The position numbers and the translations under genes are program-made. Below are positions 7,995 through 9,092 of a stretch of 9,092 nt of DNA, in pieces. The notes beneath the pieces were generated by a model. That model made no database searches, was not told where the DNA came from, and saw only the letters and a program-made list of their open reading frames with translations. The stretch comes from Hyphomicrobiales bacterium. Lineage in GTDB: Bacteria; Pseudomonadota; Alphaproteobacteria; Rhizobiales; Xanthobacteraceae. The first letter of the stretch is position 1. Each line of letters starts with the position of its first letter. The stretch covers positions 1 to 9,092 of the forward strand of contig PLTE01000207.1 of NCBI GenBank assembly GCA_003164375.1. The letters are read 5' to 3'.

Positions 7995-8641
7995 ACCCTG
8001 ACTTCCTGCAGCGTGCGTCCATGACGGGCGGCGACGATCTCGGCCATGATCGATACTGCGATCTCGCCCGGTGACAACGCGCCGATGGGCAGCCCGATGG
8101 GTGCGCGAATACGGGAAATCGCCGCATCGTCAAAACCCTCCGCAGTGAGTCTCTCGATCCGGCGGCCATGGGTTTTTCTGCTGCCGAGCGCCCCGACATA
8201 GAAGGCGCTCGATCGTAGAGCCACGATCAAAGCCGGGTCGTCCAGCTTGGGATCATGGGTCAGGGTGACAATGGCAGTCGCCGAATCGGGCGACAAAGCG
8301 GTCACCGCCTTGTCCGGCCAGTCGTGCGACAGCCCGACATCGGGAAAGCGCTCGGCGCTGGCGAAGGCGGCGCGGGGATCGACGACGGTGACGGCGAAAT
8401 CCGCCAGCCGGGCGAGCGGCACCAGCTTCTGCGCGATATGAACGGCGCCGACGACGATCAGACGCGGGGTCGGCCGGAAGACATGGGTGAAGATCTCGCC
8501 GTTGCCTGCCGGTTCGACGCCTGTACGGGCACCGGCTGCATCGGCCAGATGCTGCGCCCCGGTGCCCAGTTCAGTCACCAGCGCAACCGTGCGCCGTTCC
8601 CGCCGGGCGGCAACCAGCGCGTCGAGGGTCGCGCGTCTCAC
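7991..8641 (-). CDS. XdhC-family protein, C-terminal Rossmann domain (second xdhC gene)
   Basis: Accessory protein for maturation of molybdenum hydroxylases: XdhC-type proteins bind the Mo cofactor, aid its sulfuration and insert it into the apo-enzyme. This 216-aa product carries the XdhC C-terminal domain: a Rossmann start PRLIVVGAVHIAQKL (59-73), VVDPRAAFASAERFP (86-100), VTLTHDPKLDDPAL (125-138), YVGALGSRKTHGRR (148-161) and RAPIGLPIGALSPGEIAVSI (179-198). The N-terminal CoxI domain found in full-length XdhC is on the separate gene just upstream. The GTG start at 8641 is chosen because it overlaps the previous stop as GTGA and gives the expected VRRATLDAL opening; an ATG at 8686 would overlap the upstream gene by 49 bases. 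No strong ribosome binding site is present, so translation is probably coupled. Confidence 0.88.
8002..8007 (-). promoter_or_regulatory. Ribosome binding site for the TTG-started Mo-cofactor gene
   Basis: AGGAAG on the - strand, inside the 3' end of the preceding xdhC gene, 7 nt before the TTG at 7994. It supports the unusual start codon. Confidence 0.6.
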
Positions 8642-8982
8642 GAAGCCGTCACCGGCTCGACATAAATCCGGACGGTTCCGCCGCAAGCCAGACCGACAGC
8701 CCAGGCCTCGCCGTCGGAAACGCCGAAGGTGAGAAGGCGCGGCTTTCCGTCGGCCATTGCCGCCTGCCCGGCCTCGACCACCGCGCCTTCGACGCAGCCG
8801 CCGCTGACCGACCCTTCGAACCGTCCGTCGCCCGATATCGCCATTTGCGACCCGACCGGTCGCGGCGACGAGCCCCAGGTTTGCACAACCGTCGCCAAGG
8901 CCACGGGCTGTCCAGTGTCAAGCCAACCGGCTGCGCGATCCAGCACGGCAAGCACGTCGTCGTTTTCGGGTAGAACCGTCAT
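8638..8982 (-). CDS. XdhC-family protein, N-terminal CoxI-like domain (first xdhC gene)
   Basis: A 114-aa protein equal to the XdhC/CoxI N-terminal domain alone. Seen: VLDRAAGWLDTGQPVALATVVQ at the start, TWGSSPRPVGSQMAI (35-49), FEGSVSGGCVEGAV (55-68) and WAVGLACGGTVRIYVEP (94-110). The SGGCVE and ACGG cysteines (63, 100) are hallmark positions of the family. It would work with the Rossmann-domain protein encoded directly downstream as a split XdhC, inserting Mo cofactor into a xanthine dehydrogenase- or CO dehydrogenase-like enzyme encoded elsewhere. The ATG at 8982 lies 3 nt after the stop of an aldo/keto reductase gene and has no clear ribosome binding site of its own; its end overlaps the next gene by 4 nt. 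This arrangement indicates one transcript. Confidence 0.88.
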   Translation of the reverse strand: MTVLPENDDVLAVLDRAAGWLDTGQPVALATVVQTWGSSPRPVGSQMAISGDGRFEGSVSGGCVEGAVVEAGQAAMADGKPRLLTFGVSDGEAWAVGLACGGTVRIYVEPVTAS

Positions 8983-8985
8983 GGC

Positions 8986-9092
8986 TCAATTATGCCCCAG
9001 GACCGCGTGCGGCTCATAAACCTCTTCCAGCCGCCCGATCTCGTCGGCGTCCAGCGACAGAGACAAGGCCGCCACCGCGTCCTCCAGGTGAT
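8986..9092 (-). CDS. Aldo/keto reductase, C-terminal end (5' end outside window)
   Basis: Only the last 34 residues are visible, reading leftward from the window edge: HLEDAVAALSLSLDADEIGRL and then EEVYEPHAVLGHN before a TGA at 8986. The HL(D/E)(D/E)AVAAL...L...EI..LE..Y.PH.V.GH ending is typical of bacterial NADP-dependent aldo/keto reductases of the Tas/YghZ type. The ORF is too short to be judged alone, but the frame is open to the edge and codon use matches its neighbours. It precedes the split xdhC genes by 3 nt, so it is likely the upstream member of their operon. The substrate is unknown. Confidence 0.75.
   Translation of the reverse strand, partial: HLEDAVAALSLSLDADEIGRLEEVYEPHAVLGHN

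Noticed and set aside
8639..8686. ATG at 8686 as the start of the second xdhC gene, or a frameshift splitting a single xdhC
   Set aside because: The GTGA overlap at 8641 gives complete domains on both sides with clean borders, so two natural genes explain it better than a frameshift or long overlap.

Overview
The window is GC-rich, with strong GC bias at third codon positions and signal peptides, gene content and intergenic repeats that point to an alphaproteobacterium of the Bradyrhizobium/Rhodopseudomonas (Nitrobacteraceae) type. This assignment is inferred from the sequence alone. No rRNA, tRNA, CRISPR array or intact mobile element was found.

Layout. On the + strand, bases 1-1422 hold the 3' end of a DctA-type dicarboxylate/cation symporter followed closely by a complete Bug/TctC-family periplasmic binding protein. 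The rest of the recognisable genes are on the - strand. Reading from left to right these are: a small secreted protein of unknown function with a Ser/Pro-rich tail (1653-2114); the C-terminal remnant of an insertion-sequence transposase (about 2167-2397), which sits flush against the 3' end of a secreted Sel1-repeat protein (2402-3646); a gene-poor stretch with degenerate repeat DNA (3647-4174); a probable GNAT-like acyltransferase of unknown substrate (4175-5047); a DUF4189 secreted Cys-rich protein (5169-5549); another small exported four-Cys protein (5691-5990); and a moderately AT-rich gap (5991-6380). The right end (6381-9092) is a tightly packed molybdenum-cofactor operon.

The right-hand operon is read from the window's right edge leftward: the C-terminus of an aldo/keto reductase, then two XdhC-family genes (N-terminal CoxI-like domain and C-terminal Rossmann domain as separate proteins), then a fused molybdopterin-binding/MocA-like nucleotidyltransferase. 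The gaps are 3 nt, a GTGA overlap and a TTGA overlap, so the genes are probably translationally coupled. Together the last three would mature and insert a (probably cytosine-dinucleotide) molybdenum cofactor into a xanthine dehydrogenase/CO dehydrogenase-type hydroxylase. The hydroxylase itself is not in this window.

There is no clear evidence for a wholly new multi-gene system. The points most worth checking are the DctA homologue lacking the conserved substrate-binding Arg, the inverted pair of degenerate intergenic repeats, the transposase remnant fused to the end of the Sel1 gene, and the run of small exported Cys-containing proteins.
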